64,000 nt of DNA, from assembly GCA_017303415.1 (NCBI GenBank), contig JAFLBJ010000001.1, positions 2,480,001 to 2,544,000 on the forward strand, given 5' to 3'. Under the pieces are notes generated by a model. It ran no database searches. It was not told the origin of the DNA and was given only the letters and a program-made list of their open reading frames with translations. This document shows, piece by piece, positions 24,901 to 33,969 of the stretch. How positions within the stretch are numbered: position 1 is the stretch's first letter; each line of letters starts with the position of its first letter. The DNA is from Chitinophagales bacterium. GTDB lineage: Bacteria > Bacteroidota > Bacteroidia > Chitinophagales > Chitinophagaceae. The position numbers and the translations under genes were made by a program.

Positions 24901-25103
24901 CGAGAGGCGTGAGGCGTGAGTTTCGTGAGGCGTGAGTTTCGTGAGGCGTGAGGCGTGAGGCGTGAGAGGTGAATGGTGAATATTGAATGGTGAATAGTGA
25001 ATGGTTGAACCCTTTTTTATCGTACAATTCCCTATTGACTATTCACTATTCACCTCTCACGCCTCACGTCTCACGCCTCACGTCTCACGAAACTCACGTC
25101 TCA
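24901..25103. repeat. Compound inverted repeat with two word types (hairpin E)
   Basis: The left arm (24901-25012) reads TGAGGCG units interrupted by TTTCG, then changes to TGAATGG/TGAATAG units. The right arm (25032-25103) reads the reverse complement in the mirrored order: CTATTCA-type words first, then CGCCTCA/CGTCTCA with a matching CGAAA interruption. The receptor stop codon TGA is the first TGA of the right arm on the minus strand. Confidence 0.93.
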
Positions 25104-27455
25104 AAACTTAAAATTCCACGTAACCGTAGGAAGAATGGGAAACAAAGAAACCTGTCTGGCTTCTACCTTCAGTGTCCCATCGTAAGGGCTTCCTGTTTGA
25201 TCGAAGTAGATAAAATAGGGATTATAGCGGCTGTATACATTGTAGATACTAAATACCCAATGGCTCTGCCATTTTCTTTTCTTTTTAGGCACGGGTGTAT
25301 AGGTGGCTGCCAGGTCCATACGGTGATAGGCGCCCAACCGGTATTGATTGAGCTGACTATACTCCTGTGTCAGCACTCCGTCGATGATAAAAAAGCTTTC
25401 CGGAAAAGTGGTGGCATTTCCTGTGCCATATACAAATACACCTCCGATCTTCCATTTTTGATTGAGCTCATAGTTACCAACAACACTTAGGTCATGGCGA
25501 CGGTCAAAACGGGTAGGATATCTGTTCCCATTATTAAGGTCTTTGAATTGCCGCCAGGTCCAGGAGAGGGTATAACCCACCCAACCGGTAAAACGTCCTC
25601 TTGCCTTGTTCACATAGAACTCGGCCCCATAACTCCAGCCTTTTCCAAATACAAATTCATCTTCAGGATCGGCCAACCCGGGTGTATATCCTTCCTTGTA
25701 CTCCACCTGATTGCGCATATCCTTGTAATACACTTCAACCGAGGTCTCGTAGGTATTATCTTCAAAATTCCGGAAGTAACCGGCTGCGTATTGCCAACTG
25801 ATCTGTGGTTGCACCAGGTAGGTGCTGGGTACCCAGAGATCGGTAGGCAGGGTATTTCCTGAATTAGAGACAAGATGTATGTACTGAAAATTTCGGGTAA
25901 GTGCCGCTTTCAGAGAGGAGGTTTCGGACAATTCATACCGTAACGTAACACGTGGTTCCCATCCACCATAGGATCGTACGGGTTCGAATTTTCCATAGAC
26001 CGTGCTGTCCAGTTTATTCCCATCGGCATCGCGGGTAAACTTAGTGTAGGGTCCTACCTGAATGAAACGGCTGAAACGCAGTCCATAATTCAATTTGATC
26101 CTGTTTCCGATCTCCCAATCATCCTGGATATAAAAGGCCAGTTCATTGGCAAATTTGTTCCCTTCATTATTTGGGGTAAAGATGATACTGTCCGAACGGC
26201 CCGAAACAACATTGGGGGTGAACCGGTGATAGGTGTACATCCCTCCAAACTTCAACTTGTGTTGCGGTGCCGGGTAATAGTCAAAATCCATTTTCAGGTT
26301 AGCATCCCGGATACCTGATTTAAGTTTTACTTCAAAATCATTCTGGGCAGCGCTGAAACTGAAATTATAATCATTGTAAACAGCTGTGGTATTAGCAAAG
26401 AGACGCTTGTTGAAAACATGGTTCCACCGTAGCGTCGCTGTACTGTTTCCCCAGGGGATATTGGAATTAAAGGAGCGTTTGGCATTGTTGAAATTGAATA
26501 CATCCCGTCCAAAATACCCGCTCAGATAGATCCTGTCCTTTTCCGAGAACCTGTAATTCATCTTTGCATTCAGGTCATAGAAATAGTAACCAGAACCATA
26601 GAACGCACTTGATTTTTTGATAAAGGGTTTGGTGAGCACATCAATATAGGTCCTTCGGGCCGAAACGATAAAAGAAGCCTTATCCTTCTTAATGGGCCCT
26701 TGTATGGAAAAGCGTGAAGCGATCAGTCCAACCCCACCATCCACCTGGAGTTTATTCATGTTGCCGTCTTTCATCGTAATGTCAAGTACTGACGAAAGCC
26801 GCCCACCGTATTGGGCCGGCATACCCCCTTTGATCAGGGAGGTATTCTTGATGGCATCTGAATTGAATATGGAGAAAAAACCAAACAGGTGACCGGTATT
26901 GTACACAACCGCGTCATCCAGCATGATCAGGTTCTGGTCAGGTCCCCCACCCCTTACATAGAATCCGGCATTGCCTTCGCCCGCATTTCGCACGCCAGGA
27001 AGTAACTGAATGGCCTTGAGGATATCCACTTCTCCCATAAAGGCAGGAATATTCTTTATTCGTTCAATGGAAAGATCCACTCTTCCCATTTGGGCATTGC
27101 GCACGTTACCATCACGTTTTTTGCTATAAACAATAACCTCATTATTGGTAATTGTTTTGGGAAGCAGGAGCAGATTGAGTTCTGCATCCTGGTCCAACAA
27201 CCGGTCGACCACCATGGAGGCATAAGAAACATGGGAAACCGTTAAAATATAACTACCCTCATCGAGTGTAAGGGAATAGAATCCATATTGATTGCTGGAT
27301 ACCCCACGGCTTTGGCCATTGACGGAAATAGTAGCCCCGATGATGGACTCACCCGTCAGACTATCCTTAATATACCCGCTTAGGGTATATTTTTTCTGGG
27401 CTTGCATAAACAGGCTTGCCAGGAGAAAGGACAGTAAAACGGTGTATTGTTTCAT
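25101..27455 (-). CDS. TonB-dependent receptor with CarboxypepD_reg-like domain
   Basis: Outer-membrane active-transport barrel, 784 aa. A signal peptide (MKQYTVLLSFLLASLFMQAQ) is followed by a CarboxypepD_reg-like domain (about 22-105: YTLSGYIKDSLTGESIIGATISVNGQSRGVSSNQYGFYSLTLDEGSYIL). A plug domain follows (IPAFMGEVDILKAIQLLPGVRNAGEGNAGFYVRGGGPDQNLIMLDDAVVYN), then a C-terminal barrel ending in aromatic NFKF, as expected for BAM recognition. This subclass lacks an N-terminal signalling domain and is often paired with DUF4249-type lipoproteins. Here the upstream partner is DUF3347. The substrate is unknown; the DUF3347 neighbour hints at metal or small ligand handling. Confidence 0.93.
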   Translation of the reverse strand: MKQYTVLLSFLLASLFMQAQKKYTLSGYIKDSLTGESIIGATISVNGQSRGVSSNQYGFYSLTLDEGSYILTVSHVSYASMVVDRLLDQDAELNLLLLPKTITNNEVIVYSKKRDGNVRNAQMGRVDLSIERIKNIPAFMGEVDILKAIQLLPGVRNAGEGNAGFYVRGGGPDQNLIMLDDAVVYNTGHLFGFFSIFNSDAIKNTSLIKGGMPAQYGGRLSSVLDITMKDGNMNKLQVDGGVGLIASRFSIQGPIKKDKASFIVSARRTYIDVLTKPFIKKSSAFYGSGYYFYDLNAKMNYRFSEKDRIYLSGYFGRDVFNFNNAKRSFNSNIPWGNSTATLRWNHVFNKRLFANTTAVYNDYNFSFSAAQNDFEVKLKSGIRDANLKMDFDYYPAPQHKLKFGGMYTYHRFTPNVVSGRSDSIIFTPNNEGNKFANELAFYIQDDWEIGNRIKLNYGLRFSRFIQVGPYTKFTRDADGNKLDSTVYGKFEPVRSYGGWEPRVTLRYELSETSSLKAALTRNFQYIHLVSNSGNTLPTDLWVPSTYLVQPQISWQYAAGYFRNFEDNTYETSVEVYYKDMRNQVEYKEGYTPGLADPEDEFVFGKGWSYGAEFYVNKARGRFTGWVGYTLSWTWRQFKDLNNGNRYPTRFDRRHDLSVVGNYELNQKWKIGGVFVYGTGNATTFPESFFIIDGVLTQEYSQLNQYRLGAYHRMDLAATYTPVPKKKRKWQSHWVFSIYNVYSRYNPYFIYFDQTGSPYDGTLKVEARQVSLFPILPTVTWNFKF

Positions 27456-27471
27456 GGGACGAATAACAACC

Positions 27472-28113
27472 CTACTCTTTTTTAGTTGTATCAGCGACTG
27501 TATAATCCAGGGTTACTTTGGTTGAGCCACAGGTGAGCATATCCTTTCCGTACTTCGGATCTTTCAAACCGAGGTAAGGGTTTCTGATGGAATCTACCGG
27601 GCTAAGCCAATTTCCGGCCATTTCATAATTATTGAGGGCCATTGGGCACTCCTGGAAATAGATTTTAGCGGCATCATACCGAACGATCCGGAGAAGGTCA
27701 AATATTTGCTGGGAAAGCATGTTCAGCGAGGCCTTTTTCTCCTCAACGGTTGGATCAGTGATCATCCCGGCTACCTCCGAACGTACTCCCTCCCATTGCA
27801 TCTGGGCGGTAGGATAAAGGGCTGAATCCTTTTCCATCTCCGACAGTTTCAGGCTGTCAACAGAACCCTGTAATCGTTGCGCAGCCGCATTTACAGCCAC
27901 CGTATCCCAATTCACAAAGGCTTCGGTCAACCCATAATAATCACTCAACAGTTGCCGTACAGAGCTGTTAAAGGCTTCGGAGTGTTTGCTAACAACCAGT
28001 GCCTGGGGTTTTTCCCCGGAATCGGCATGGTTCTTTTTGCCACTGAAAACAAATTTCCAAACTAAAAACCCGGCGATACCGAGCAATAGGATAGCCAGCA
28101 GGAATTTCTTCAT
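27472..28113 (-). CDS. DUF3347 domain protein, membrane-anchored
   Basis: A 213-aa protein with an N-terminal transmembrane or signal anchor (MKKFLLAILLLGIAGFLVWKFVF) and a helical DUF3347 domain. The family hallmark is the C-terminal ECPMALNNYEMAGNWLSPVDSIRNPYLG and DMLTCGSTKVTLDY, with two conserved Cys and one Met that could bind copper or another soft metal. DUF3347 is found fused to or beside CusB-like metal efflux components in Bacteroidota. The start is ATG 28113, with a GTG 9 nt upstream as an alternative. It lies 16 nt before the TonB receptor, in the same direction. Confidence 0.87.
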   Translation of the reverse strand: MKKFLLAILLLGIAGFLVWKFVFSGKKNHADSGEKPQALVVSKHSEAFNSSVRQLLSDYYGLTEAFVNWDTVAVNAAAQRLQGSVDSLKLSEMEKDSALYPTAQMQWEGVRSEVAGMITDPTVEEKKASLNMLSQQIFDLLRIVRYDAAKIYFQECPMALNNYEMAGNWLSPVDSIRNPYLGLKDPKYGKDMLTCGSTKVTLDYTVADTTKKE

Positions 28114-28130
28114 AGTTCTCACTTATTGAA

Positions 28131-28138
28131 CAAAGATA
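28131..28138 (-). promoter_or_regulatory. Candidate -7 box for DUF3347-TonB receptor (TATCTTTG)
   Basis: A perfect TAnnTTTG match on the minus strand, 18 nt upstream of the ATG at 28113. An additional TTTG lies only 12 nt further upstream. Confidence 0.45.
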
Positions 28139-28244
28139 AAACCTTAAATGCAAAGGTTAAAAGCCAGTCGTTTATGGCTAATATGCGTTAGCATTTAGCT
28201 TAAATCCGTCTGGTAAAGTCCTACAATTCACTAATTTCGCGCCC

Positions 28245-30221
28245 ATGCTCGCAGGACTAACGAATCTGACATTTGAATTTGGGGCCCGAACCATCATTGA
28301 GGACGCCACCTGGCATATCCAGCCCGGAGAGCGCATTGGCCTGATCGGTTTTAACGGTACCGGGAAGTCGACCATTTTAAAATTATTGGTGGGCCAATAC
28401 TCCCCATCCTCCGGTTTGGTGGAAAGAAGCCGTAGTACCAGTATGGGATACCTGCACCAGGACCTGCTGAGCTTTGACACCGAGGATTCCATCCTGCAGG
28501 TCGCTCTGGGGGCATTTGAAAAAATCTTGCTCCTGGAAAAAGAGATCGAAGAGCTGGGTAAGGAACTGGAAAGAACGGGTGACGAAAAGACGCTCCATGA
28601 ATACAGTGATAAATTACACGAAATGGAGACCCTGGGTGGCTATTCCATCCATCACCGTACAGAGGAAGTACTTCAAGGTCTGGGTTTTGCCAACGCTGAC
28701 CTTAGCCGGCCATATAAAGAGTTCAGCGGTGGTTGGCGGATGCGTGTCCTGCTTGCCAAAATGATCCTGCAACAACCTGATCTCCTGCTACTGGATGAAC
28801 CGACCAACCACCTTGACCTTCCTTCCATCGAATGGTTGGAGAAATACCTGCAACATTATCAGGGTTCGGTGGTGATCGTTAGCCACGATAAGTATTTTCT
28901 CAATCGGATGGTGACGAAGATCGTCGAAGTGTATCAGCAGCAGTTGCACATTTATGCCGGCAACTACGATTTTTATGAAAGAGAAAAGGCTGTACGAATC
29001 GAATTGCAGCAAAAGGCTTTTGAAAACCAGCAGGATTTTATCCGTCAGCAGGAACGATTGGTGGAACGTTTCAGGGCCAAGGCCAGTAAAGCGGCCATGG
29101 CACAAAGTATCATTAAAAAACTGGACCGGCTGGAAAGAATCGAGGATGCGGAACTGGAAAGACCGAATATGCGGATCAACTTCCGGGTGGATAAGACGCC
29201 GGGAAAAGTATTGGCAGAGTTGCACCATGTTACGAAGGCCTTTGGCGATAATGTGATCATTGAAAATGCCTCAGCCGAGATCGAACGAGGCGATAAGATC
29301 GCGCTGATCGGTGCGAATGGAAAAGGAAAATCGACCTTGTTGCGGATCATCGCTGGTTCAGAACAATTCTCGCAGGGGGAACGCAAATGGGGGCACAATG
29401 TGGAAGAGAGCTTTTATGCCCAGCACCAATTGGAAGCACTGGATCTGAATAATACAGTGATCGACGAGATGAAACTTTGTGGCAGCCAGATGACAGACCT
29501 GGAATTGCGAAGCCTGCTGGGTTGTTTTCTCTTTACCGGAGATGATGTGGAAAAAAAGATCCGTATCCTGAGTGGTGGTGAAAAAGCGCGGGTAGCCTTA
29601 GCCAAGGTCATTGTAAGCAAGGCCAATTTCCTGATGTTGGATGAACCGACCAACCACCTCGACATGCATAGTTGCGATCTGCTGATCGAAGCCCTTAATA
29701 AGTATGAAGGAAGTATGATCCTGGTGAGCCATGACCGGTATTTTGTTTCAAAAACGGCCAATAAGATCTGGGAGATCGATGACCGCCAGATCAAAGAATT
29801 CAAAGGCGGATATGAGGAATACGTAGCCTGGAAAGAAAGGATGGCCAAAAAAGGAAATGGCCAAACCAAGCCCGAGAAGTCTGAAAAGCCGGTGCCACCA
29901 AAAACGGAGCAAGCTGCCCCCAAACCTGCAACACCAAAACCATCTGTCCCTTCCTCCCCGATCAATAAGGAATTGAAAAAGGAATTGCAGAAACAACAAA
30001 AGGCTTTTCAGCAGGTTGAAGAGAAGCTGGCCATCCTGCAGCAAAAAAAGATCGAACTGGAAGGAAAATTGACTGATCCCTCCATATACTCAGATAAAAA
30101 TAAATTTCTGGAAACTGAGGCCGCCTATAAAAAAGCGGAATCAGAAACAAAAGAGTTGAACCGCCAGTATGAGATCTTATTTGAGGCGATAATGAAATTG
30201 GAGGAACAGGCCGGAAGCTAA
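28245..30221 (+). CDS. ABC-F family ATPase
   Basis: A soluble tandem ABC protein, 658 aa, acting on ribosomes in known members. NBD1 has Walker A GFNGTGKST, signature FSGGWRMRVLLAKM and Walker B LLLLDEPTNHLD. The ABC-F linker rich in K/R/E follows (about 240-310: FENQQDFIRQQERLVERFRAKASKAAMAQSIIKKLDRLERIED). NBD2 has GANGKGKST, LSGGEKARVALAKV and FLMLDEPTNHLD. A P/K-rich spacer and a C-terminal coiled coil (KKELQKQQKAFQQVEEKLAIL) resemble Uup/YdiF-type members. Both sites appear intact. Resistance or housekeeping role cannot be told. It is convergent with hutG, 3 nt apart. Confidence 0.95.
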   Translation: MLAGLTNLTFEFGARTIIEDATWHIQPGERIGLIGFNGTGKSTILKLLVGQYSPSSGLVERSRSTSMGYLHQDLLSFDTEDSILQVALGAFEKILLLEKEIEELGKELERTGDEKTLHEYSDKLHEMETLGGYSIHHRTEEVLQGLGFANADLSRPYKEFSGGWRMRVLLAKMILQQPDLLLLDEPTNHLDLPSIEWLEKYLQHYQGSVVIVSHDKYFLNRMVTKIVEVYQQQLHIYAGNYDFYEREKAVRIELQQKAFENQQDFIRQQERLVERFRAKASKAAMAQSIIKKLDRLERIEDAELERPNMRINFRVDKTPGKVLAELHHVTKAFGDNVIIENASAEIERGDKIALIGANGKGKSTLLRIIAGSEQFSQGERKWGHNVEESFYAQHQLEALDLNNTVIDEMKLCGSQMTDLELRSLLGCFLFTGDDVEKKIRILSGGEKARVALAKVIVSKANFLMLDEPTNHLDMHSCDLLIEALNKYEGSMILVSHDRYFVSKTANKIWEIDDRQIKEFKGGYEEYVAWKERMAKKGNGQTKPEKSEKPVPPKTEQAAPKPATPKPSVPSSPINKELKKELQKQQKAFQQVEEKLAILQQKKIELEGKLTDPSIYSDKNKFLETEAAYKKAESETKELNRQYEILFEAIMKLEEQAGS

Positions 30222-30224
30222 AGG

Positions 30225-31292
30225 CTACAGCCTCCCTGTTTCATGTTGCTGATGTGCTTTCAGGAAATCGATCACCAGATAACTGATCAACTTTCCGGTA
30301 CCGGCATCTGTTCGCCCATCCAACAATCGACCCGCTCCTTCACAGATATGCAAATAGGCTGGCCTGGTATCAACCGCCGCAAAACTCAAATATTGCCGGG
30401 CGTGATTGGGTTGGATACCCACAGGCGTCATGGCGCTGCTAAGCGTGCCCTCAATGCTATCCAGGTCCAGTTCGATCCCAGTCATGGAGTCTTCGGTAAA
30501 ACCAGTGGCATGTGCCACAGATTGAAGAAAACTTCTTTTCTCGTGGACAAAAATATCCTCGTAGGTAATGATATCGATAAAGGGGTTGTTAACAATATCC
30601 ATCCATACATTCTGCGGAATATAATTTTCATGAAGCCCTACTACACAGTATTTCTGTAAATACCCATCCACCTCCGCATAGCGAAAAGCATTCCCACTGT
30701 GTCTTCCTTCCTCTGGCCGGTAATCGGCATGGGCATCCAGGTTGATGCAATTCAACTGAGCCAACTGCAATTTTCCGGCTTTGTGCCAGCCCTTGGCTGC
30801 ACCTTTGAGCAAGGGATAAGCGTTATTATGGCCACCACCGATGGCGATGGGTATCTTACCGTGCTCGGTGACAAGTTTGACAAATTGTTCCACCTCCTCA
30901 TCAATTGTAATGACCGCATGGCGATACGCTTCCAGTCGTTCGGTCTCTCCCCGGGCGGTGGTATCAATCAGGTATTGGATATCCCCGAAATCAAAATGCC
31001 CGGCAAGTAAAACCTGTTTTCCGTCAAAAAAATCATTGCTTTGGGAATTGAGAAAGGATTGCAAAAAGGGTACCCAGGCGGTATCGGCCCCTCCCATCCC
31101 TTCGTTTCCTCTTACTCCAAGGTCTTCCGGAATCCCAAAAAGGACATATTTCGCTTCAGAAACTTTTAAGGAGGTGACCAGGTCATCGGGCTGGGAAAGC
31201 AATAATACCCGCTCTCCGATCTTTGTTTCAAATCGCCGAATCCGGGTCAGGGAAAGTATATCCTGTTTGCTATAACGCTTGAAGTGTTTCAT
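30225..31292 (-). CDS. hutG: Formimidoylglutamase (arginase/ureohydrolase family)
   Basis: Mn-dependent hydrolase, 355 aa. Metal ligands are visible as GGGHNNAYPL (His), INLDAHADYRP (D-x-H-x-D) and GIELDLDSIEG (D-x-D). The family also includes agmatinase and arginase. I prefer formimidoylglutamase, the last histidine-degradation step to glutamate plus formamide, because hutI lies two genes upstream and hutU/hutH occur at 49-53 kb. This longer Bacteroidota form (about 350 aa) is common. It is the last gene of a row Mur ligase-hutI-antiporter-hutG. Confidence 0.82.
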   Translation of the reverse strand: MKHFKRYSKQDILSLTRIRRFETKIGERVLLLSQPDDLVTSLKVSEAKYVLFGIPEDLGVRGNEGMGGADTAWVPFLQSFLNSQSNDFFDGKQVLLAGHFDFGDIQYLIDTTARGETERLEAYRHAVITIDEEVEQFVKLVTEHGKIPIAIGGGHNNAYPLLKGAAKGWHKAGKLQLAQLNCINLDAHADYRPEEGRHSGNAFRYAEVDGYLQKYCVVGLHENYIPQNVWMDIVNNPFIDIITYEDIFVHEKRSFLQSVAHATGFTEDSMTGIELDLDSIEGTLSSAMTPVGIQPNHARQYLSFAAVDTRPAYLHICEGAGRLLDGRTDAGTGKLISYLVIDFLKAHQQHETGRL

Positions 31293-31371
31293 AAGCCGTC
31301 CTTGGTTGGATTACTAAGTTATGACCTGGTGGGGAAATACCCTACTTTTTATGGTACCGGAAATGGACGGG

Positions 31372-32601
31372 TCAAAAGACATCAGACTCAACAAAATGCC
31401 TTTCTTCCACTACCTCCTCAGGTTTTTTCTTGTAAAAGAGAATACCAAGGGCCATGATGATGGAGGAACTCAGGATGACAAAGAATAAAATGCCGTCGTT
31501 AAAGGATTTAAGTTTATTGACCTCAGGTATCTTATAAAAGAGGACAATGGTGATCAATCCCCTGGGCATAAAGAATAATTCAGGGAAAACATTGGTCTTA
31601 ACAAAAAACCGGAGATAAAGAAACCGAATAAGAAGCAGACTAACCACTATAACAGAACCGATGGCGATCACTTCCTCCTGCATTAATAATTGAATATTGA
31701 TGGAATACCCAAATAGAATAAAGAAGAAGGTCCGGATTAAAAAGGAAGATTCAGCCGTAATGGAATGCAATAATTCATTAAGCGGGCTTACTTTCTCATT
31801 GGGGAAATACCGGGTGATCTGGTGCCATTTAATTTTATCCCAGTTATTGATCAATAAACCAAAGACCATGATGATCAGCAAGGATGGCAGGTGCAGCAGT
31901 TTCCCTCCGGCATACAAGAGGATCAACAGCGAAAAGATCAGGAAGAATTTGATATTGAGCCGAACCTTGGCCAGGATAAGCAGGAGCAAAAGGGAAAGTA
32001 AAAGAGATAAAACGATAGAGACGATGATACTCCCTCCAAAGATGGCAAAGGACTTCCAGGTCAGAATTTCATCTGCAATAAAATAATTAAACACGAGGAT
32101 CCCGATTATATCGGAAAACGAGGCTTCATAAACCAGAAATTCCTGTTGATTCTTGTTCAAGCTGTGAAGACTGGGCAATACAATGGCGCTGCTAATGATG
32201 GATAGCGGGATAGCATAGATGATACAACTGATAACATCTTCCTCGTATAGCCAGAAATTGAGTACTGTGGTTATTGTTAACACGGAAAGGAGAAAAATAA
32301 CCAGGGCAGAAAAAAAAGAATTTCGAATCAAAGCGGTCTTGCTCTTTTCCAGCCGAAGATCCAGACCTGCTTCCAATACAATCATGATCAATCCCACCAC
32401 CCCCAGCGATTCTACCAAACGCTCCGGTACAGCAATTGTCTTACCATACGAATCAGCCAGCGCCCTGATACCAATGCCTGTAAAGAGAAGGAGTAGAACA
32501 GAAGGAAGCTTGAGATAACGACCGATAATGGAAAAGAGATAGGAAAGGACAACCAGACTGCACAAAATGATCAATAGTCCTTCGGAATGGATTTCGTTCA
32601 T
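31372..32601 (-). CDS. CPA1-type sodium/proton antiporter
   Basis: A 409-aa membrane protein with about 12 hydrophobic helices, of the Na+/H+ exchanger (CPA1) type. Recognisable parts are GRYLKLPSVLLLLFTGIGIR, the helix GLIMIVLEAGLDLRLEKSK (helix-4 region) and the EASFSDIIGILVFNYF segment carrying a conserved acidic site. The C-terminal FFMPRGLITIVLFYKIP follows. No cytosolic RCK/TrkA domain is present. It is embedded between hutI and hutG, with gaps of 95 and 79 nt, so it may be expressed with histidine catabolism, which releases ammonia. The ion specificity is not shown. Confidence 0.9.
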   Translation of the reverse strand: MNEIHSEGLLIILCSLVVLSYLFSIIGRYLKLPSVLLLLFTGIGIRALADSYGKTIAVPERLVESLGVVGLIMIVLEAGLDLRLEKSKTALIRNSFFSALVIFLLSVLTITTVLNFWLYEEDVISCIIYAIPLSIISSAIVLPSLHSLNKNQQEFLVYEASFSDIIGILVFNYFIADEILTWKSFAIFGGSIIVSIVLSLLLSLLLLLILAKVRLNIKFFLIFSLLILLYAGGKLLHLPSLLIIMVFGLLINNWDKIKWHQITRYFPNEKVSPLNELLHSITAESSFLIRTFFFILFGYSINIQLLMQEEVIAIGSVIVVSLLLIRFLYLRFFVKTNVFPELFFMPRGLITIVLFYKIPEVNKLKSFNDGILFFVILSSSIIMALGILFYKKKPEEVVEERHFVESDVF

Positions 32602-32696
32602 ACGGGGAAATTACAAAAAAGCAGGAAATGAAGAAGGAATAAATTTTGATGCCCAGGCACCTGGGCCAGCGTCCATTAGCTGTTGGCGATTCGCTT

Positions 32697-33968
32697 TCAA
32701 CCGTGTAAGGGCTGCCCATTCAAAAAGACCAGCTCAATGAGATTGGCACCAAAGAAATAGGGAAGCACATTATAGTGGCTGACTGGTTTAGTAAGGATCA
32801 GGTTGGCCTTTTTCCCAATTGCGACAGATCCTGTCATGGCTTCAAATTCCATCGCTACAGCGGCATTGGTCGTGGCAGCATTGATCGCTTCCGCAGGGAG
32901 CATCCGCATCCCGATACAAGACATGGCCACCACCAGGTTCATGTTTCCACTGGGCGAGGAACCCGGATTAAAATCACTGGCTATAGCTACGGCGGCACCT
33001 GCATCGATAATCTTTCTTGCCGGCTGAAAAGGCATGCGGAGAAAGAAGGCGGCTGTAGGAAGTAAGGTACTTATCCCGGTAAAACTTTTCCCCGAATGTT
33101 CTTCAGGCTGACCGGCCAAAAGGGCGACATCTTGGTCCGTCACCGTTTCCAGATGATCCAGTGACAACGCCCCTACCCGTATTCCCGCTTCAATACCACC
33201 TATACTGTTGAGCTGGTTCACATGGAGCCGGGGTTTGAGTCCGGCCGCTTTCCCGGCAAGTGCGATCTTTTCCGTTTCCCCGGGTGTAAAGAAACCCGTT
33301 TCGCAAAATACATCGATATAATCGGCCAGTTTCTCACCCGCTACAAGGGGAATCATTTCCTCTATGATTTCCCGGATATATCCTTCCCGGTCCTCTTTGT
33401 AGTGAGCTGGAAAAGCATGAGCGCCTAAAAAAGTAGAACGTATAAGCAGCCCCGATTTTTCTTTTAATTTTTGAATAACACGCAGAATCTTCAATTCATT
33501 TGCTACCGTTAACCCATACCCGCTTTTTATTTCAATGGCCCCGGTTCCCAGGGCGGCCACTTCATTCAACCTTTTCCAGCTATCTGTAAAAAGTTGATCT
33601 TCGGTGATATCATCCATATGCCGGGCCGAATTTAATATCCCACCTCCACGGGCAGCAATCTCGGCGTAACTCAACCCTTTAATTTTATCAACAAACTCTG
33701 TTTCCCGGCTTCCTGGAAATACCAGATGGGTATGACTGTCGCACCAGGCAGGTAAGACCAACCGTCCGGTAGCATCCAATTTATGAGGATGATTGTGCAA
33801 GGAAGCGGGCATGTCCCCCATTTTCCCATAGTCGGCTATAATCCCGTCTTCCACCAATAGGTAGGCTTCTTCCAGCAGAGGCAGGTCGGCCATTTCCTTT
33901 CCGCGAAGAGGTTCAATGCCTTTTCGAACATTGACCAACTGGTGAATATGGGTAAAAAGAAGGCTCAT
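32697..33968 (-). CDS. hutI: Imidazolonepropionase HutI
   Basis: Third step of histidine degradation: hydrolysis of imidazolonepropionate to formiminoglutamate. The 423-aa amidohydrolase-fold enzyme has the metal motif CDSHTHLVF, the substrate loop SRETEFVDKIKGLSYAEIAARGGGI, EIKSGYGLT and the metal ligands in THLGAHAFPAHY-like FLGAHAFP and ASDFNPGSSPSGNM. The start is ATG 33968, 1 nt after the Mur ligase stop; a longer start at 34007 would overlap that gene. The tight spacing suggests co-translation with the Mur ligase, an unusual neighbour. Confidence 0.95.
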   Translation of the reverse strand: MSLLFTHIHQLVNVRKGIEPLRGKEMADLPLLEEAYLLVEDGIIADYGKMGDMPASLHNHPHKLDATGRLVLPAWCDSHTHLVFPGSRETEFVDKIKGLSYAEIAARGGGILNSARHMDDITEDQLFTDSWKRLNEVAALGTGAIEIKSGYGLTVANELKILRVIQKLKEKSGLLIRSTFLGAHAFPAHYKEDREGYIREIIEEMIPLVAGEKLADYIDVFCETGFFTPGETEKIALAGKAAGLKPRLHVNQLNSIGGIEAGIRVGALSLDHLETVTDQDVALLAGQPEEHSGKSFTGISTLLPTAAFFLRMPFQPARKIIDAGAAVAIASDFNPGSSPSGNMNLVVAMSCIGMRMLPAEAINAATTNAAVAMEFEAMTGSVAIGKKANLILTKPVSHYNVLPYFFGANLIELVFLNGQPLHG

Positions 33969-33969
33969 T

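Noticed and set aside
24866-25027. 54-residue N-terminal extension of the glutamine-synthetase-like protein
   Set aside because: It translates repeat E. The family core starts at ATG 24865.
29414-29965. Open frame on the minus strand opposite the ABC-F gene
   Set aside because: A serine-rich shadow of the second ATPase domain.
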